A stretch of DNA of 64,000 nt from Microbacterium gorillae (GCF_000826185.2 NZ_LN648873.1:79281-143280); one strand, 5' to 3'. Positions 44,302 through 53,906 are shown, counted from the first letter of the stretch. The notes: generated by a model not told the origin, from the letters alone. Translations and numbers: made by a program.

Positions 44302-44471
44302 AGACCTCCCTCCGAACCGCGCGATCGGCGCGTTCTGCGGCGTGATGACGAGGTCCGACGGCGCTGTCCTTCGCGCCGTCGGACGCAGACCTCCCTCCGA
44401 ACCGCGCGATCGGCGCGTTCTGCGGCGTGATGACGAGGTCCGACGGCGCTGTCCTTCGCGCCGTCGGACGC
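44302..44471. repeat. Perfect 85-bp tandem duplication upstream of mraZ
   Basis: Unit 1 is 44302-44386 and unit 2 is 44387-44471, identical throughout. Each unit contains a perfect 12-bp hairpin (GTCCGACGGCGC, 8-nt loop, complement), so two identical stem-loops lie in tandem. The region holds no open gene. Identity suggests a very recent event or an assembly duplication. Confidence 0.95.
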
Positions 44472-44496
44472 TCGGGGGAGGGGCGGCGGAATTTCG

Positions 44497-44515
44497 CTCC
44501 ACTTCCCTCCCCGAG
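44497..44515. repeat. 19-bp direct repeat, copy 2 (inverted MraZ-box-like)
   Basis: Exact second copy of 44256-44274, so the tandem 85-bp units are flanked by this repeat pair. Confidence 0.85.
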
Positions 44516-44581
44516 AAAAATCCGCGTGTTTCCGCGGCTTGTGCGATGCGCGTCTGGAGAAACATCGCGATCATCATGCAA

Positions 44582-44610
44582 ATGTGGAGTGAAGTGGAGT
44601 AAAGTGGGGC
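44582..44610 (+). promoter_or_regulatory. MraZ operator (three 10-bp direct repeats)
   Basis: Three TGGRG words recur at exactly 10-base spacing (TGGAG, TGGAG, TGGGG within ATGTGGAGTGAAGTGGAG and AAAGTGGGG), matching the TGGGN-N5 repeat pattern to which the MraZ ring binds in other bacteria. They lie 39-68 bases before the mraZ start, so MraZ probably represses its own operon here. Confidence 0.8.
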
Positions 44611-44648
44611 TCATCTCGACAGGCCGGTGAAGAGAGGGGGTGGCGGCG

Positions 44649-45080
44649 ATGTTGTTGGGCACCCATACCCCCAAGCTCGATGACAAGGGCCGCGTCATCC
44701 TCCCGGCGAAGTTCCGTGAGGATCTCGCCGGCGGCGTCGTCATCACCCGCGGACAGGAGCGCTGCCTGTACGTGTTCTCGAATGACGAGTTCGAATCGGT
44801 CCACGAGCGCATCCGTCAGGCTCCGCTGAGCAACAAACAGGCGCGGGACTTCCTGCGCATGTTCCTCTCCGGAGCCAGCGCGGAGATGCCGGACAACCAG
44901 AACCGCATCACCATCCCGCCGGCGCTGCGCGCGTACGCCGGGTTGGAGAAGGAGCTGGTCGTGACCGGCGTCGGCGCGCACGCCGAGATCTGGAACGCGT
45001 CCGCCTGGAACGCGTTCCTCGAGTCCAACGAGTCCTCCTACGCCGAGATGGAGCAGGAGGTGATCCCCGGCCTGTTCTGA
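44649..45080 (+). CDS. mraZ: Transcriptional regulator MraZ
   Basis: A 143-residue regulator made of two SpoVT/AbrB-like domains that assembles into a ring and represses the dcw operon. The first half begins [25 protein letters not shown], the second [27 protein letters not shown]; both carry the DxxGR / NRI-PA core. A GTG at 44640 is in frame, but the ATG at 44649 restores the usual family N terminus and has AGAGGGGG at proper distance. Confidence 0.95.
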   Translation: MLLGTHTPKLDDKGRVILPAKFREDLAGGVVITRGQERCLYVFSNDEFESVHERIRQAPLSNKQARDFLRMFLSGASAEMPDNQNRITIPPALRAYAGLEKELVVTGVGAHAEIWNASAWNAFLESNESSYAEMEQEVIPGLF

Positions 45081-45162
45081 CCTGCGTTCTGACTCCCAGC
45101 TGATTCGCCCTGAAGCCACTTCCCCGGCGGCAGGTCGTCTCGGAGGGGAATCAGAGCGCAGG
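45081..45162 (+). ncRNA. mraW-type structured RNA element (candidate)
   Basis: The 98-base gap between mraZ and rsmH folds into a long stem: CCTGCGTTCTGACTCCC (45081-45097) pairs with GGGGAATCAGAGCGCAGG (45145-45162) with only two wobble or mismatched positions, and an inner GCC/GGC hairpin encloses CTGAAGCCACTTCCCC. Location and architecture fit the mraW RNA motif described in actinobacterial 5' leaders of mraW (rsmH). The identification is from memory and no covariance search was run. Confidence 0.65.
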
Positions 45163-45178
45163 ACCCGCCGAAGACATC

Positions 45179-46132
45179 ATGAGCATCGAAGACATTCACA
45201 TCCCCGTCCTGCTCGAGCGCTGCGTCGAGCTCCTGGCCCCCGCGCTCGCCGAGCCCGGAGCCGTGCTCGTCGATGCCACCGAGGGCATGGGCGGGCACTC
45301 GTCCGCGCTGCTCGATCGGTTTCCGGACGTGCAACTGGTGGGCCTGGATCGGGACACCGACGCGCTGACGATCGCCCGGACACGCCTGGCGCCGCACATC
45401 GATCGCGTGCAACTCGTCCACACCGTGTACGACGGAATCGCCGATGCCGTCCGCTCCAGCGGTTTCGACCACGCCGACGGCATCCTGTTCGACCTCGGCG
45501 TCAGCTCCCTGCAGCTGGATGAGGCCGACCGTGGCTTCGCATACTCGCAGGACGCGCCGCTGGACATGCGCATGGACCAGACCACGGGCACGACCGCGGC
45601 CGACATCATCGCGACGTACAGCGAGGGAGAGCTGCGCCGGATCTTCGAGATCTACGGGGAGGAGAAGCTCGCCGGTCGCTACGCGCGGCACATCATCGCC
45701 GCACGCGCCGTCGAGCCGGTCACGACGTCGGGGCGGCTCGTGCAGATTCTGCAGGACGCCACGCCCGCTGCCGTCTCCCGTGCCGGGCACCCCGCCAAGC
45801 GGGTGTTCCAGGCGCTGCGCGTCGAAGTCAACGGCGAGCTGAACGCCCTCCGCACCGCGATTCCGGCGGCTCTCGATCTGCTGCCGGTCGGCGGACGCCT
45901 CGTCGTCATGTCCTACCAATCGCTCGAGGACCGCCTCGTCAAGCGCGCGTTCGCGCAGGCGACGGCCTCCACGGCACCGCGCGGACTGCCGGTGGAGCTG
46001 GAAGAGCACGCACCGCGGTTCCGAACCCTCACCAAGGGCGCGGAGCAGGCGAGTGCTGAGGAGCAGGAGCGCAATTCGCGCGCCAAGCCCGTACGGCTGC
46101 GAGCCGTGGAACGAATCCGGGAGGCCCTGTGA
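45179..46132 (+). CDS. rsmH: 16S rRNA m4C1402 methyltransferase RsmH (MraW)
   Basis: A 317-residue SAM-dependent methyltransferase that modifies C1402 in the ribosomal P site. The SAM loop is [15 protein letters not shown], followed by [42 protein letters not shown] and the C-terminal [34 protein letters not shown] signature. Length is normal. A GTGA overlap couples it to ftsL. Confidence 0.96.
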   Translation: MSIEDIHIPVLLERCVELLAPALAEPGAVLVDATEGMGGHSSALLDRFPDVQLVGLDRDTDALTIARTRLAPHIDRVQLVHTVYDGIADAVRSSGFDHADGILFDLGVSSLQLDEADRGFAYSQDAPLDMRMDQTTGTTAADIIATYSEGELRRIFEIYGEEKLAGRYARHIIAARAVEPVTTSGRLVQILQDATPAAVSRAGHPAKRVFQALRVEVNGELNALRTAIPAALDLLPVGGRLVVMSYQSLEDRLVKRAFAQATASTAPRGLPVELEEHAPRFRTLTKGAEQASAEEQERNSRAKPVRLRAVERIREAL

Positions 46133-46704
46133 GCACCGCCCTGTCCGCCCTGCTGCCCGAGCGGCGGCGCTCCGAGCACGCCGAGCGCCATCTGCGGGCG
46201 CTCGAGCGTCCGACGCGTCGGCGTCGTCCCAAGCTGGCCTACGCCCTGACCGCCGTCATCGGCGCCGCCGTGATCGGTGCTCTCCAGCTCGGCTTCTCGA
46301 TCGCGACGACCCAGACGACCTTCGAGATCCGCTCCCTGACCGAGGAGCAGCGGTCCCTGACCGTCCAGGGTCAGGCGCTGTACGACCAGGTCGCCGGCCT
46401 CAGCTCGCCGCAGTACCTGGCCTCGAACGCGACCGCACTGGGGATGGTCGTGGGCGGCTCGCCGACGTACATCAAGTTGAGCGACGGCAAGATCATCGGC
46501 GCCGCCGACGTGACCTACATGAGTTCGATCGCGGCCGCCAAATCGGCGGTGCCGAACTCCCTGATCGCGAACACGCCGCTGGTGACCGAGCCCGATAAGA
46601 CGATCACCGGTAACACTGCCAAAGAGGCTCCCGCCGGTTCGACGGCGGCCGGTGCGGCACCACCCGCGATCACCGAGGGGCTGCCGAGCCCGCAGACGCA
46701 CTGA
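46129..46704 (+). CDS. ftsL: FtsL-like division protein
   Basis: A 191-residue protein with a basic cytoplasmic N terminus, one transmembrane helix (about residues 36-57) and an extracytoplasmic segment with coiled-coil character ([27 protein letters not shown]), then a low-complexity Ala/Pro tail. Sequence conservation in FtsL is poor; position between rsmH and ftsI, topology and size support it. It would bridge FtsQ/B and FtsW/I at the septum. The GTG start overlaps the rsmH stop. Confidence 0.82.
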   Translation: MSTALSALLPERRRSEHAERHLRALERPTRRRRPKLAYALTAVIGAAVIGALQLGFSIATTQTTFEIRSLTEEQRSLTVQGQALYDQVAGLSSPQYLASNATALGMVVGGSPTYIKLSDGKIIGAADVTYMSSIAAAKSAVPNSLIANTPLVTEPDKTITGNTAKEAPAGSTAAGAAPPAITEGLPSPQTH

Positions 46705-46722
46705 CCGAGAGGAACCGACAGC

Positions 46723-48552
46723 ATGGCGAAGAGGTTCGCGGCCAGCGCTCGAGTACCGCGCCGCCGCACGGTCGTCCTGTTCGGCGGGGTGATGGTCCTG
46801 ATGCTCGCGTTCACGGTCCGCCTCGTGGACATCCAGGTCGTGAACGCGGAGGAGCTCGTCTCCGAGTCGGTGAAGAAGACCGGGAACACCCGCTCCCTCG
46901 CCGGTGCGCGCGGAGACATCGTCGATTCCGCCGGTAACGTGCTGGCCACCAGCACCGTGACGTACGACGTCGCCGTCGATCCGTCGATCATCACCGCGTT
47001 CGAGGCCAAGCGGGCCAAGGAGCCGGACGCCAAGGACCTGCCCGCCCTGGACTGGCCGACGGCGGCTGAGAAGATCGGCGCGATCCTCGGCATCTCCGGC
47101 GCGGACGTTCAGAAGAAGGTGGCGCAGAACGTCGAGGGCAACCCGGACAGCCAGTACGCGCTGCTGAAGCGCGATGTCCCCACCGAGAAGATGGAGGAAC
47201 TGCGCGCGCTGGATCTGGTCTACATCGGGTACGCCGGCGTGCAGTCCCGCACCTACCCGGACGGCGCCGTGGCCGGCAACATCATCGGCTTCACGAACGC
47301 GAATGCGGACCAGACCGGCGTGGTCGGTGCCGGCGGGCTCGAGCTGGCTGATCAGCAGTGCCTCGCCGGAAAGGACGGCTCGGAGAGCTACCTCTACGGC
47401 ACCGGCGGCGAGATGATCCCCGGGTCTCTGAAGACGACGGCCGCCCAGAACGGCGGAACGCTGAAGCTCACGATCAACCGCGACCTGAACTGGTACCTCC
47501 AGCAGATGATCGCGGAGGAGACGAAGAAGCAGGGGGCGCAGAGCGGCACCGTCCTGGTCGTCGAGGTGAAGACCGGCAAGATCCGTGCGGCCGCCGAGTA
47601 CCCCACGGTGGACCCGAACAACGTGTCCGCCTCCCAGCCGGACGACCGAGGAAGTCGGATCTTCAGCTACACCTTCGAGCCCGGATCGACGTTCAAGGCG
47701 GCCACGGCGGCGTCCCTGTTGGAGGAGAAGGCGATCGATCCGGCCACCACCACGGTGCAGGCGCCGGACTACTACGAGTTCCCCAACGGCGCGCGCCTGG
47801 GCGATTCGTTCGAGCACCCGACCTACGACTACACGATTGCCGGCGCGATGATCGACTCGTCCAACGTCGGACTGTCCATGTTCGGCTCGAAGGTCTCGCC
47901 CGAGAAGCGGCACGACTACCTGGCGAAGTTCGGGGTCGGAACCAAGACCGCGGTGAACTTCCCGGGCGAGGAGCCGGGCGAGCTGCACCCGGCCTCGGAG
48001 TGGGACGCGCAGTCGATCTACACCACGACATTCGGTCAGCACTTCACGGTGACGGCGGCACAGGCGGCGAGCTTCTACCAGTCCATCGCCAACGGCGGCG
48101 TCAAGGAGCCGCTGCAGCTCGTGGAGTCCTGCACCGCAGCGGATGGAACGGTGTCCGACACGCCGACGGCGAAGCCGCAGCGCGTGATGAGCGAGGGCAC
48201 CTCTGCGGAGCTGCGCACGCTCATCGAGAACGTCGCCGAGCAGGGTGGCGTCGCGGACCTGATCAAGGTGCCCGGCTACCGCATCGCGGCGAAGACCGGA
48301 ACGGCCCAGCTGTACGACCCGAAGACCGGTGGATACAAGCAGGGCGTCTACTTCACGTCGCTGATCGGCTTCGCCCCGGCGGACGATCCGAAGTACGTCG
48401 TGATGGTCACCCTGGATCAGCCGACTAGAATTACCTCGTCCACGGCTGACGCCTCCGCATTCCAGAAGGCGATGACGCAGGTCCTGAAGACGTATCGCGT
48501 CCTGCCGTCGGCGACACCCTTCACGGATCCGCTCCCGAAGTTCGGAAACTGA
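46723..48552 (+). CDS. ftsI: Septal transpeptidase FtsI (PBP3)
   Basis: A 609-residue class B penicillin-binding protein that cross-links septal peptidoglycan. One N-terminal membrane helix (about 15-36) precedes the pedestal (SLAGARGDIVDSAGNVLATS) and the transpeptidase domain with active-site Ser322 in STFK, SSN near residue 379 and KTGT near 524. GAGAGGAA lies 8-10 nt before the ATG. Its product works with FtsW, encoded downstream. Confidence 0.95.
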   Translation: MAKRFAASARVPRRRTVVLFGGVMVLMLAFTVRLVDIQVVNAEELVSESVKKTGNTRSLAGARGDIVDSAGNVLATSTVTYDVAVDPSIITAFEAKRAKEPDAKDLPALDWPTAAEKIGAILGISGADVQKKVAQNVEGNPDSQYALLKRDVPTEKMEELRALDLVYIGYAGVQSRTYPDGAVAGNIIGFTNANADQTGVVGAGGLELADQQCLAGKDGSESYLYGTGGEMIPGSLKTTAAQNGGTLKLTINRDLNWYLQQMIAEETKKQGAQSGTVLVVEVKTGKIRAAAEYPTVDPNNVSASQPDDRGSRIFSYTFEPGSTFKAATAASLLEEKAIDPATTTVQAPDYYEFPNGARLGDSFEHPTYDYTIAGAMIDSSNVGLSMFGSKVSPEKRHDYLAKFGVGTKTAVNFPGEEPGELHPASEWDAQSIYTTTFGQHFTVTAAQAASFYQSIANGGVKEPLQLVESCTAADGTVSDTPTAKPQRVMSEGTSAELRTLIENVAEQGGVADLIKVPGYRIAAKTGTAQLYDPKTGGYKQGVYFTSLIGFAPADDPKYVVMVTLDQPTRITSSTADASAFQKAMTQVLKTYRVLPSATPFTDPLPKFGN

Positions 48553-48584
48553 GCGCGTCCGGCACCCACGGAGCACCACCCCAC

Positions 48585-49997
48585 ATGATTTCCCTCACCC
48601 TCGCCGAGATCGCCGAGATCCTCGGCGGACACCTCCATGCCCACGGGACGGCCGGACCCGCGACCATCGTGTCCGGACCGGCCGAGACCGACTCCCGCGA
48701 GATCGTCGCGGGTGGCGTGTTCTTCGCCAAGCCGGGCGAGGTCACGGACGGGCATCTGTTCGTCCGTGCGGCGATCGACAACGGGGCAGCGGTCGCGATC
48801 GTGGACCACGTCGTGGCGGAGCCCGTGTCGCAGATCGTCGTCGCGGACGTCGTGACGGCGCTGGCCGATCTCGCCCGCGCCGTGGTGGCACGGGTCCGCG
48901 CGCACGGTGACCTGCGGATCATCGGCATCACCGGGTCCAACGGCAAGACGACGACCAAGAACATGCTCGCGCGCATCCTCTCCGACGAGGGCGAGACGGT
49001 GGCGCCGATCGCCTCGTTCAACAACGAGGTCGGCGCACCCCTGACGATGCTGCGCGTCAGCGACACCACGCGGTACCTGGTCAGTGAGTTCGGGGCGTCC
49101 GGTCCCGGCGAGATCGCACGCCTGGCGGGTCTGGTGAACCCCGACGTCGGTGTCGTGCTGATGGTCGGCATGGCTCACGCCGGCGGCTTCGGCGGCATCG
49201 AGCACACCGTGTACGAGAAGGGGCGGCTCATCGCGGCCGTTCGTCCGGGGGGCACCGCCGTGCTGAACCTCGACGACGCCCGGGTGGCGAGCATGCAGGA
49301 GATCGCCGCGGCCAATGACGAGAGCGTTCTCTGGTTCGGGCATGCCGCCGACGCCGACGTGCGCGTGTCGGATGTCGCCGTGACCGGGGACGGGACGACC
49401 GCGATCGTCACCGTCGACGGGGTGGACCATCCGCTGCGGATGCGCGTGCTCGGCGCCCACCACGTGATGAACGCGGTCGCGGCGATCACGGCGGCGCGCG
49501 CCGTCGGCGTCCCCGTCGCGGATGCGATCGCCCGCATCGAGACCGTGGAACTCGCCGAGCGCTGGCGGATGCAGCCGATGGGCAACGCATCCGTCCGCAT
49601 CATCAACGACGCTTACAACGCCAGCCCGGACTCGATGTCCGCGGCTCTGCGCACGCTGGCCCAGATCGCCGAACCCGGGCAGCGCAAGGTCGCCGTCCTC
49701 GGCGCCATGAGCGAGCTCGGTGAATTCGCGGGGGAGGAGCATGACAACATCGCCCTCCTCGCCGTTCGCCTGCGGTTCGAGCGCATCGTCGTCGTCGGCC
49801 GCGAGGCCCGCCGGCTGTATCTCGCCGCGATCGCGGAGGGCTCCTGGGACGGTGAGGCCGTGTTCTTCGAATCGGCGGACGAGGCGTTCGAGTACCTGAA
49901 GACGGAGCTGCGGGACGGTGATCGCGTGATCGTGAAATCGTCCAATTCCGCGGGACTTCGACACCTCGGCGACCGGATGGGAGAATTCTTCTCGTGA
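48585..49997 (+). CDS. murF: UDP-MurNAc-tripeptide--D-Ala-D-Ala ligase MurF
   Basis: A 470-residue Mur ligase adding D-alanyl-D-alanine to the UDP-MurNAc tripeptide. The N-terminal DSREIVAGGVFFAKPGEVTDGHLF, P-loop ITGSNGKTTTKNML, FNNEVGAPLT, the central EFGASGPGEI and C-terminal NDAYNASPDSMSAAL are standard MurF motifs. It ends in a GTGA overlap with mraY. MurE is absent here although in many genomes murE precedes murF. Confidence 0.95.
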   Translation: MISLTLAEIAEILGGHLHAHGTAGPATIVSGPAETDSREIVAGGVFFAKPGEVTDGHLFVRAAIDNGAAVAIVDHVVAEPVSQIVVADVVTALADLARAVVARVRAHGDLRIIGITGSNGKTTTKNMLARILSDEGETVAPIASFNNEVGAPLTMLRVSDTTRYLVSEFGASGPGEIARLAGLVNPDVGVVLMVGMAHAGGFGGIEHTVYEKGRLIAAVRPGGTAVLNLDDARVASMQEIAAANDESVLWFGHAADADVRVSDVAVTGDGTTAIVTVDGVDHPLRMRVLGAHHVMNAVAAITAARAVGVPVADAIARIETVELAERWRMQPMGNASVRIINDAYNASPDSMSAALRTLAQIAEPGQRKVAVLGAMSELGEFAGEEHDNIALLAVRLRFERIVVVGREARRLYLAAIAEGSWDGEAVFFESADEAFEYLKTELRDGDRVIVKSSNSAGLRHLGDRMGEFFS

Positions 49998-51130
49998 GGT
50001 CACTTCTGTCGTCAGCCGCGGTCTCGCTGGCCTTCACGCTGTTCCTGACTCCGGTCTTCCTGCGCCTGTACGAGCGCTGGGGCTGGGGGCAGGTCATCCG
50101 CACGCCGGAGAGCATGAACAACCCGCAGCACGGCGCCAAGCGGGGCACGATGTCGATGGGTGGCGTGATCTTCATCCTCGGCACCCTGATCGGCTACTTC
50201 GTCGGCAGTTACGCCGGCGGATTCCCGCCCAATGTCTCGAGCCTGCTCGTGCTGTGGATGATGGTCGGCTTCGGGGCGGTCGGTTTCGTCGACGACTACC
50301 TGAAGATCAAACGGCAGAACAGTCTCGGCCTCTCGGGCTGGCGCAAGATCGCGGGGCAGGTGCTGGTCAGCGTGGTGTTCGGCGTCGCCGCCCTGAACTT
50401 CCCGAACGACCGGGGCATCACACCGGCGTCCAGCGCCGTGTCGCTGTTCCGCGACATCCCGTTCCTCGATTTCCGCTCGCTGGAGCAGCTGACCCCGCTG
50501 TGGCCGATCCTCGGACTGGCGATCGGCTGGCTGCTCTATCTGGCGTGGATCACCCTGCTCGGCGTCTCGTCATCGAACTCCGCGAACATCGCCGACGGCC
50601 TGGACGGCCTGGCCGCGGGCTCGGGCATCTTCGTGGTCGGCGTGTACAGCCTCATCGCCTTCTGGCAGTTCAACCAGCGCTGCAGCGGTGAGCTGACGCC
50701 GTCTGCATACGCGGGCTGCTACGACATCCGCGATCCTCTCGATCTCGCGATCGTCTCGGCCGCGTTCATCGGTTCCCTGATCGGTTTCCTGTGGTGGAAC
50801 GCGCCGAAGGCGAAGATCTTCATGGGTGACACCGGATCGATGGCCATCGGTGGCGTCGTCGCCGCGATGGCGATCCTCACCCACACCGAACTCCTGATGA
50901 TCATCGTCGCGGGCGTCTACGTCATCGCGTCCGGATCGGTCATCCTGCAGCGGCTCTACTTCAAGCTCACGCGCGGCAAGCGCCTGTTCCTGAACAGTCC
51001 GCTGCACCACCACCTCGAGTTCCGGGGCTGGCCCGAGGCGACGATCGTCGTGCGCATGTGGATCATCGCCGGCATCCTCGCGGCCACCGGAATGGGTCTG
51101 TTCTACGTCGAATGGTTGTCACGCACATGA
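49994..51130 (+). CDS. mraY: Phospho-MurNAc-pentapeptide translocase MraY
   Basis: A 378-residue polytopic enzyme that moves phospho-MurNAc-pentapeptide to undecaprenyl phosphate, giving lipid I. About ten transmembrane helices are visible, with GTMSMGGVIF, FVDDYLKIKRQNSLGLSGWRK, SSNSANIADGLDGLAAG and FMGDTGSMAIGG, and the LHHHLE segment near the C terminus. The catalytic Asp residues in FVDDY and DGLDG are intact. The GTG start overlaps murF, and the stop overlaps murD (ATGA). Confidence 0.96.
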   Translation: MRSLLSSAAVSLAFTLFLTPVFLRLYERWGWGQVIRTPESMNNPQHGAKRGTMSMGGVIFILGTLIGYFVGSYAGGFPPNVSSLLVLWMMVGFGAVGFVDDYLKIKRQNSLGLSGWRKIAGQVLVSVVFGVAALNFPNDRGITPASSAVSLFRDIPFLDFRSLEQLTPLWPILGLAIGWLLYLAWITLLGVSSSNSANIADGLDGLAAGSGIFVVGVYSLIAFWQFNQRCSGELTPSAYAGCYDIRDPLDLAIVSAAFIGSLIGFLWWNAPKAKIFMGDTGSMAIGGVVAAMAILTHTELLMIIVAGVYVIASGSVILQRLYFKLTRGKRLFLNSPLHHHLEFRGWPEATIVVRMWIIAGILAATGMGLFYVEWLSRT

Positions 51131-52662
51131 GTCGACTCGATTCCCTCACCAGCTGGTACGCGGACTGGAAGGGACTCCGGGTGGCCGTGCTGGGCCTGTC
51201 CGACACCGGCTTCTCGGTCGCCGACACGCTCACCGAGCTCGGCGCGGACGTGCTCGTGGTCACCGAGGGGGCGAGCGAGGAGTACGCGAAGCTGCTTCCG
51301 GTGATCGGCGCGCGTCTGCACCTCGGCTCTCTGGAAACCGTGCCGGACGCGCTGGTCGACTTCGACCCCGAGGTCGTCGTCGCCTCGCCCGGATTCCCGC
51401 CGCATCATCCCGTGATCCGATGGACCCAGGAGTCCGGGATCGCGCTGTGGGGCGACATCGAACTCGCCTGGCGCGTACGGGACAAGGTCACGCGTCCGGA
51501 CGGCACCCCTGCCGAGTGGGTGCTGATCACCGGTACCAACGGCAAGACCACCACCACGCGTCTGACCGCGGCGATGCTCGTGCAGGGCGGACTGCGCGCC
51601 GCCCCGGTGGGCAACATCGGCACGCCGATCCTGGATGCCGTGCGCGATCCCGGCGGCTTCGACGTTCTCGTCGTCGAACTGAGCAGCCACCAGCTCTGGT
51701 ACATCGGCAACAACGACGGCGTCGGCGCACTCGTGCCGCACGCGTCCGTCTGCCTCAATCTCGCCGATGACCACCTGCTCTGGCACGGATCGTTCCAGGC
51801 CTACCGCGATGCGAAGGCGGTGGTCTACCGCAACACCCGCGTCGCCTGCGTCTACAACAAGGGCGACGAGGCCACTCGGAGCATGGTCGAGGACGCCGAC
51901 GTGGTCGAAGGCGCGCGTGCGATCGGCTTCGATCTGGGCATCCCCGGCCCGAGCGACCTCGGCGTCGTGGAGGGAATCCTCGTCGACCGTGCGTTCCTGG
52001 ACGAGCGGCACACGTCCGCGCTCGAGCTGATCACGGTCGACGATCTCGCCGAGCGGCATCTGTCCGCCCCGCACATCGTGGCGAACATCCTGGCCGCCGC
52101 CGGCCTCGCCCGCAGCCTCGGGATCTCTCCGGCGGACATCCGGGACGCGCTCGGGACGTTCCAGCTCGACCCGCACCGCATCCAGCTGGTGGCGCGCGCG
52201 AAGGGCGTCACCTGGATCGATGACTCCAAGGCGACGAACCCGCACGCGACCGCGTCCTCACTGACCGCCTACCCGGGAGCGATCTGGGTGGTCGGTGGCC
52301 TGCTGAAGGGCGTGGACATCTCCGACCTGGTCGCCACGCGCGGTCCGTCGGCCAAGGCGGCGATCGTGATCGGCGTCGACCGGCACGAGGTGGTGGACGC
52401 GTTCGGGCGACACGCGCCGGACGTCCCGCTGTACGAGGTCGAGGCAACGGACACTGAGGATGTCATGCCGCGGGTGGTCGAGATCGCGAGCGGGATCGCG
52501 CAGGACGGAGACGTCGTCCTGCTCGCTCCGGCAGCAGCGAGCTTCGATCAGTTCACCGGCTACGACGAACGCGGCGAGAAGTTCGCCGCGGCGGTACGCA
52601 GCAGCATCGAGCGAGGGGACGCGGATGGCGACGACGCCGGTTCCCCCGAGCGGGAAGTCTGA
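51127..52662 (+). CDS. murD: UDP-MurNAc-L-alanine--D-glutamate ligase MurD
   Basis: A 511-residue Mur ligase that adds D-glutamate. The N-terminal Rossmann loop is VAVLGLSDTGFSVADTL, the P-loop ITGTNGKTTTTRLTAAML, followed by VELSSHQLWYI, WIDDSKATNPHATASSL and LLAPAAASFDQFTGYDERG. It starts at the ATGA overlap with mraY; the frame reaches further back to 51058 but lacks family character there. The last 38 bases overlap ftsW. Confidence 0.95.
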   Translation: MSRLDSLTSWYADWKGLRVAVLGLSDTGFSVADTLTELGADVLVVTEGASEEYAKLLPVIGARLHLGSLETVPDALVDFDPEVVVASPGFPPHHPVIRWTQESGIALWGDIELAWRVRDKVTRPDGTPAEWVLITGTNGKTTTTRLTAAMLVQGGLRAAPVGNIGTPILDAVRDPGGFDVLVVELSSHQLWYIGNNDGVGALVPHASVCLNLADDHLLWHGSFQAYRDAKAVVYRNTRVACVYNKGDEATRSMVEDADVVEGARAIGFDLGIPGPSDLGVVEGILVDRAFLDERHTSALELITVDDLAERHLSAPHIVANILAAAGLARSLGISPADIRDALGTFQLDPHRIQLVARAKGVTWIDDSKATNPHATASSLTAYPGAIWVVGGLLKGVDISDLVATRGPSAKAAIVIGVDRHEVVDAFGRHAPDVPLYEVEATDTEDVMPRVVEIASGIAQDGDVVLLAPAAASFDQFTGYDERGEKFAAAVRSSIERGDADGDDAGSPEREV

Positions 52663-53851
52663 CGGCCCCGGCCGCGGACTCGCCGCGCGCGTTTCGCTGG
52701 GACGGCAGTTCCGTCCGCTCGCCTCGGAGTTCCTGCTGATCGCAGCCGTTGCGATCTTCCTGACCGTGTTCGGTTTCGTGATGGTGCTCTCGGCGACCTC
52801 CGCCAGCACCGATCCGTTCGACATCGCCCTCAAGCAGGGCATCTTCGGTGCGGTCGGCATCCCGCTGATGTTCGTGCTGAGCCGATTCCCGCTGACGTTC
52901 TGGAAGCGGATGGCCTGGCCCATCCTGATCCTCGCGGTCGCCTTCCAGATGCTGATCTACACACCGCTCGCCATCGAGAACGACGGCAACGTCGGGTGGG
53001 TGGACCTCGGTGTCGCCCAGGCCCAGCCGGCCGAGTTCCTCAAGCTCGCGACCGCCATCTGGATCGGCTTCATCCTGGCGCGCAAGGAAGCGCTGCTGAC
53101 CAACTGGAAGCACCTGGCGATCCCGCTGGTGCCGGTGGTCATTCTCGTGCTGGCGAGCGTTCTCGGTGGCGAGGACCTCGGCACCGCGATGATCATCATG
53201 CTCGTCGTGTTCGCCGCGCTGTTCTTCGCCGGCGTGAAGCTGCGGATTCTGATCTTCCCCCTGGCCGTGGCGGCGGTGGCGGTGGCGGTGCTGGCCATCA
53301 CCAGCCCCAACCGCATCCAGCGCATCACGTCCTTCCTCGACCCGAACTGCTCCGCGAGCGATGCCCTCTGCTATCAGCAGGAGCACGGCCTGTGGGCGCT
53401 GGCCAACGGCGGCCTCTTCGGGGTGGGGCTGGGCAATTCCACCGAGAAGTACGGGTGGCTGCCGGCGAAGGGCAACGACTTCATCTTCGCGATCATCGGT
53501 GAGGAGCTCGGCCTGATCGGCTGCTTCGTCGTGCTGGCCCTGTTCGCGGTGTTCACGTTCGCGGCGATCCGGATCATCCGGCGCACGGATGACACCTTCG
53601 TCCGCATCGTCGCGGGCGCGATCGCCATCTGGATCGTCGGCCAGGCCCTGGTGAACATCGCCGTCGTGCTCCGGCTCGCTCCGCCGCTCGGTGTGCCGTT
53701 GCCGTTCCTGTCCCAGGGCGGGACGTCGTTGCTGTCCGTCCTCATCGCCGCCGGCGTGCTGCTGTCGTTCGCGCGGACGCTGCCCGCGGACGCGCCGGCG
53801 CCGACCCCCGTGCGGGTGCGCAACCCCGTCCAGCGCATCGACACGCTCTGA
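52625..53851 (+). CDS. ftsW: Septal glycosyltransferase FtsW
   Basis: A 408-residue SEDS-family polymerase of lipid II with about ten transmembrane helices. Motifs include MVLSATSAS, GWVDLGVAQAQPAEFLKLA, GGEDLGTAMI, GLWALANGGLFGVGLGNSTEKYGWLPAKGNDFIFAIIGEELG and PLPFLSQGGTSLL, which include the catalytic Asp in GGEDLG and a usual PAxxxK-type loop. GAGGGG lies about 6 nt before the ATG at 52625. The C-terminal tail (ARTLPADAPAPTPVRVRNP) is short. Confidence 0.95.
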   Translation: MATTPVPPSGKSDGPGRGLAARVSLGRQFRPLASEFLLIAAVAIFLTVFGFVMVLSATSASTDPFDIALKQGIFGAVGIPLMFVLSRFPLTFWKRMAWPILILAVAFQMLIYTPLAIENDGNVGWVDLGVAQAQPAEFLKLATAIWIGFILARKEALLTNWKHLAIPLVPVVILVLASVLGGEDLGTAMIIMLVVFAALFFAGVKLRILIFPLAVAAVAVAVLAITSPNRIQRITSFLDPNCSASDALCYQQEHGLWALANGGLFGVGLGNSTEKYGWLPAKGNDFIFAIIGEELGLIGCFVVLALFAVFTFAAIRIIRRTDDTFVRIVAGAIAIWIVGQALVNIAVVLRLAPPLGVPLPFLSQGGTSLLSVLIAAGVLLSFARTLPADAPAPTPVRVRNPVQRIDTL

Positions 53852-53906
53852 CCCGGCGCTCGAGCGACGATTCGTGCCCGGCAACGCGGGGTGAGAGGAT
53901 CGAAGG

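Noticed and set aside
45913..48579. An 888-codon minus-strand frame opposite ftsL and ftsI
   Set aside because: Composition is Arg/Gly/His-rich and low in recognisable motifs, and it lies opposite conserved division genes.
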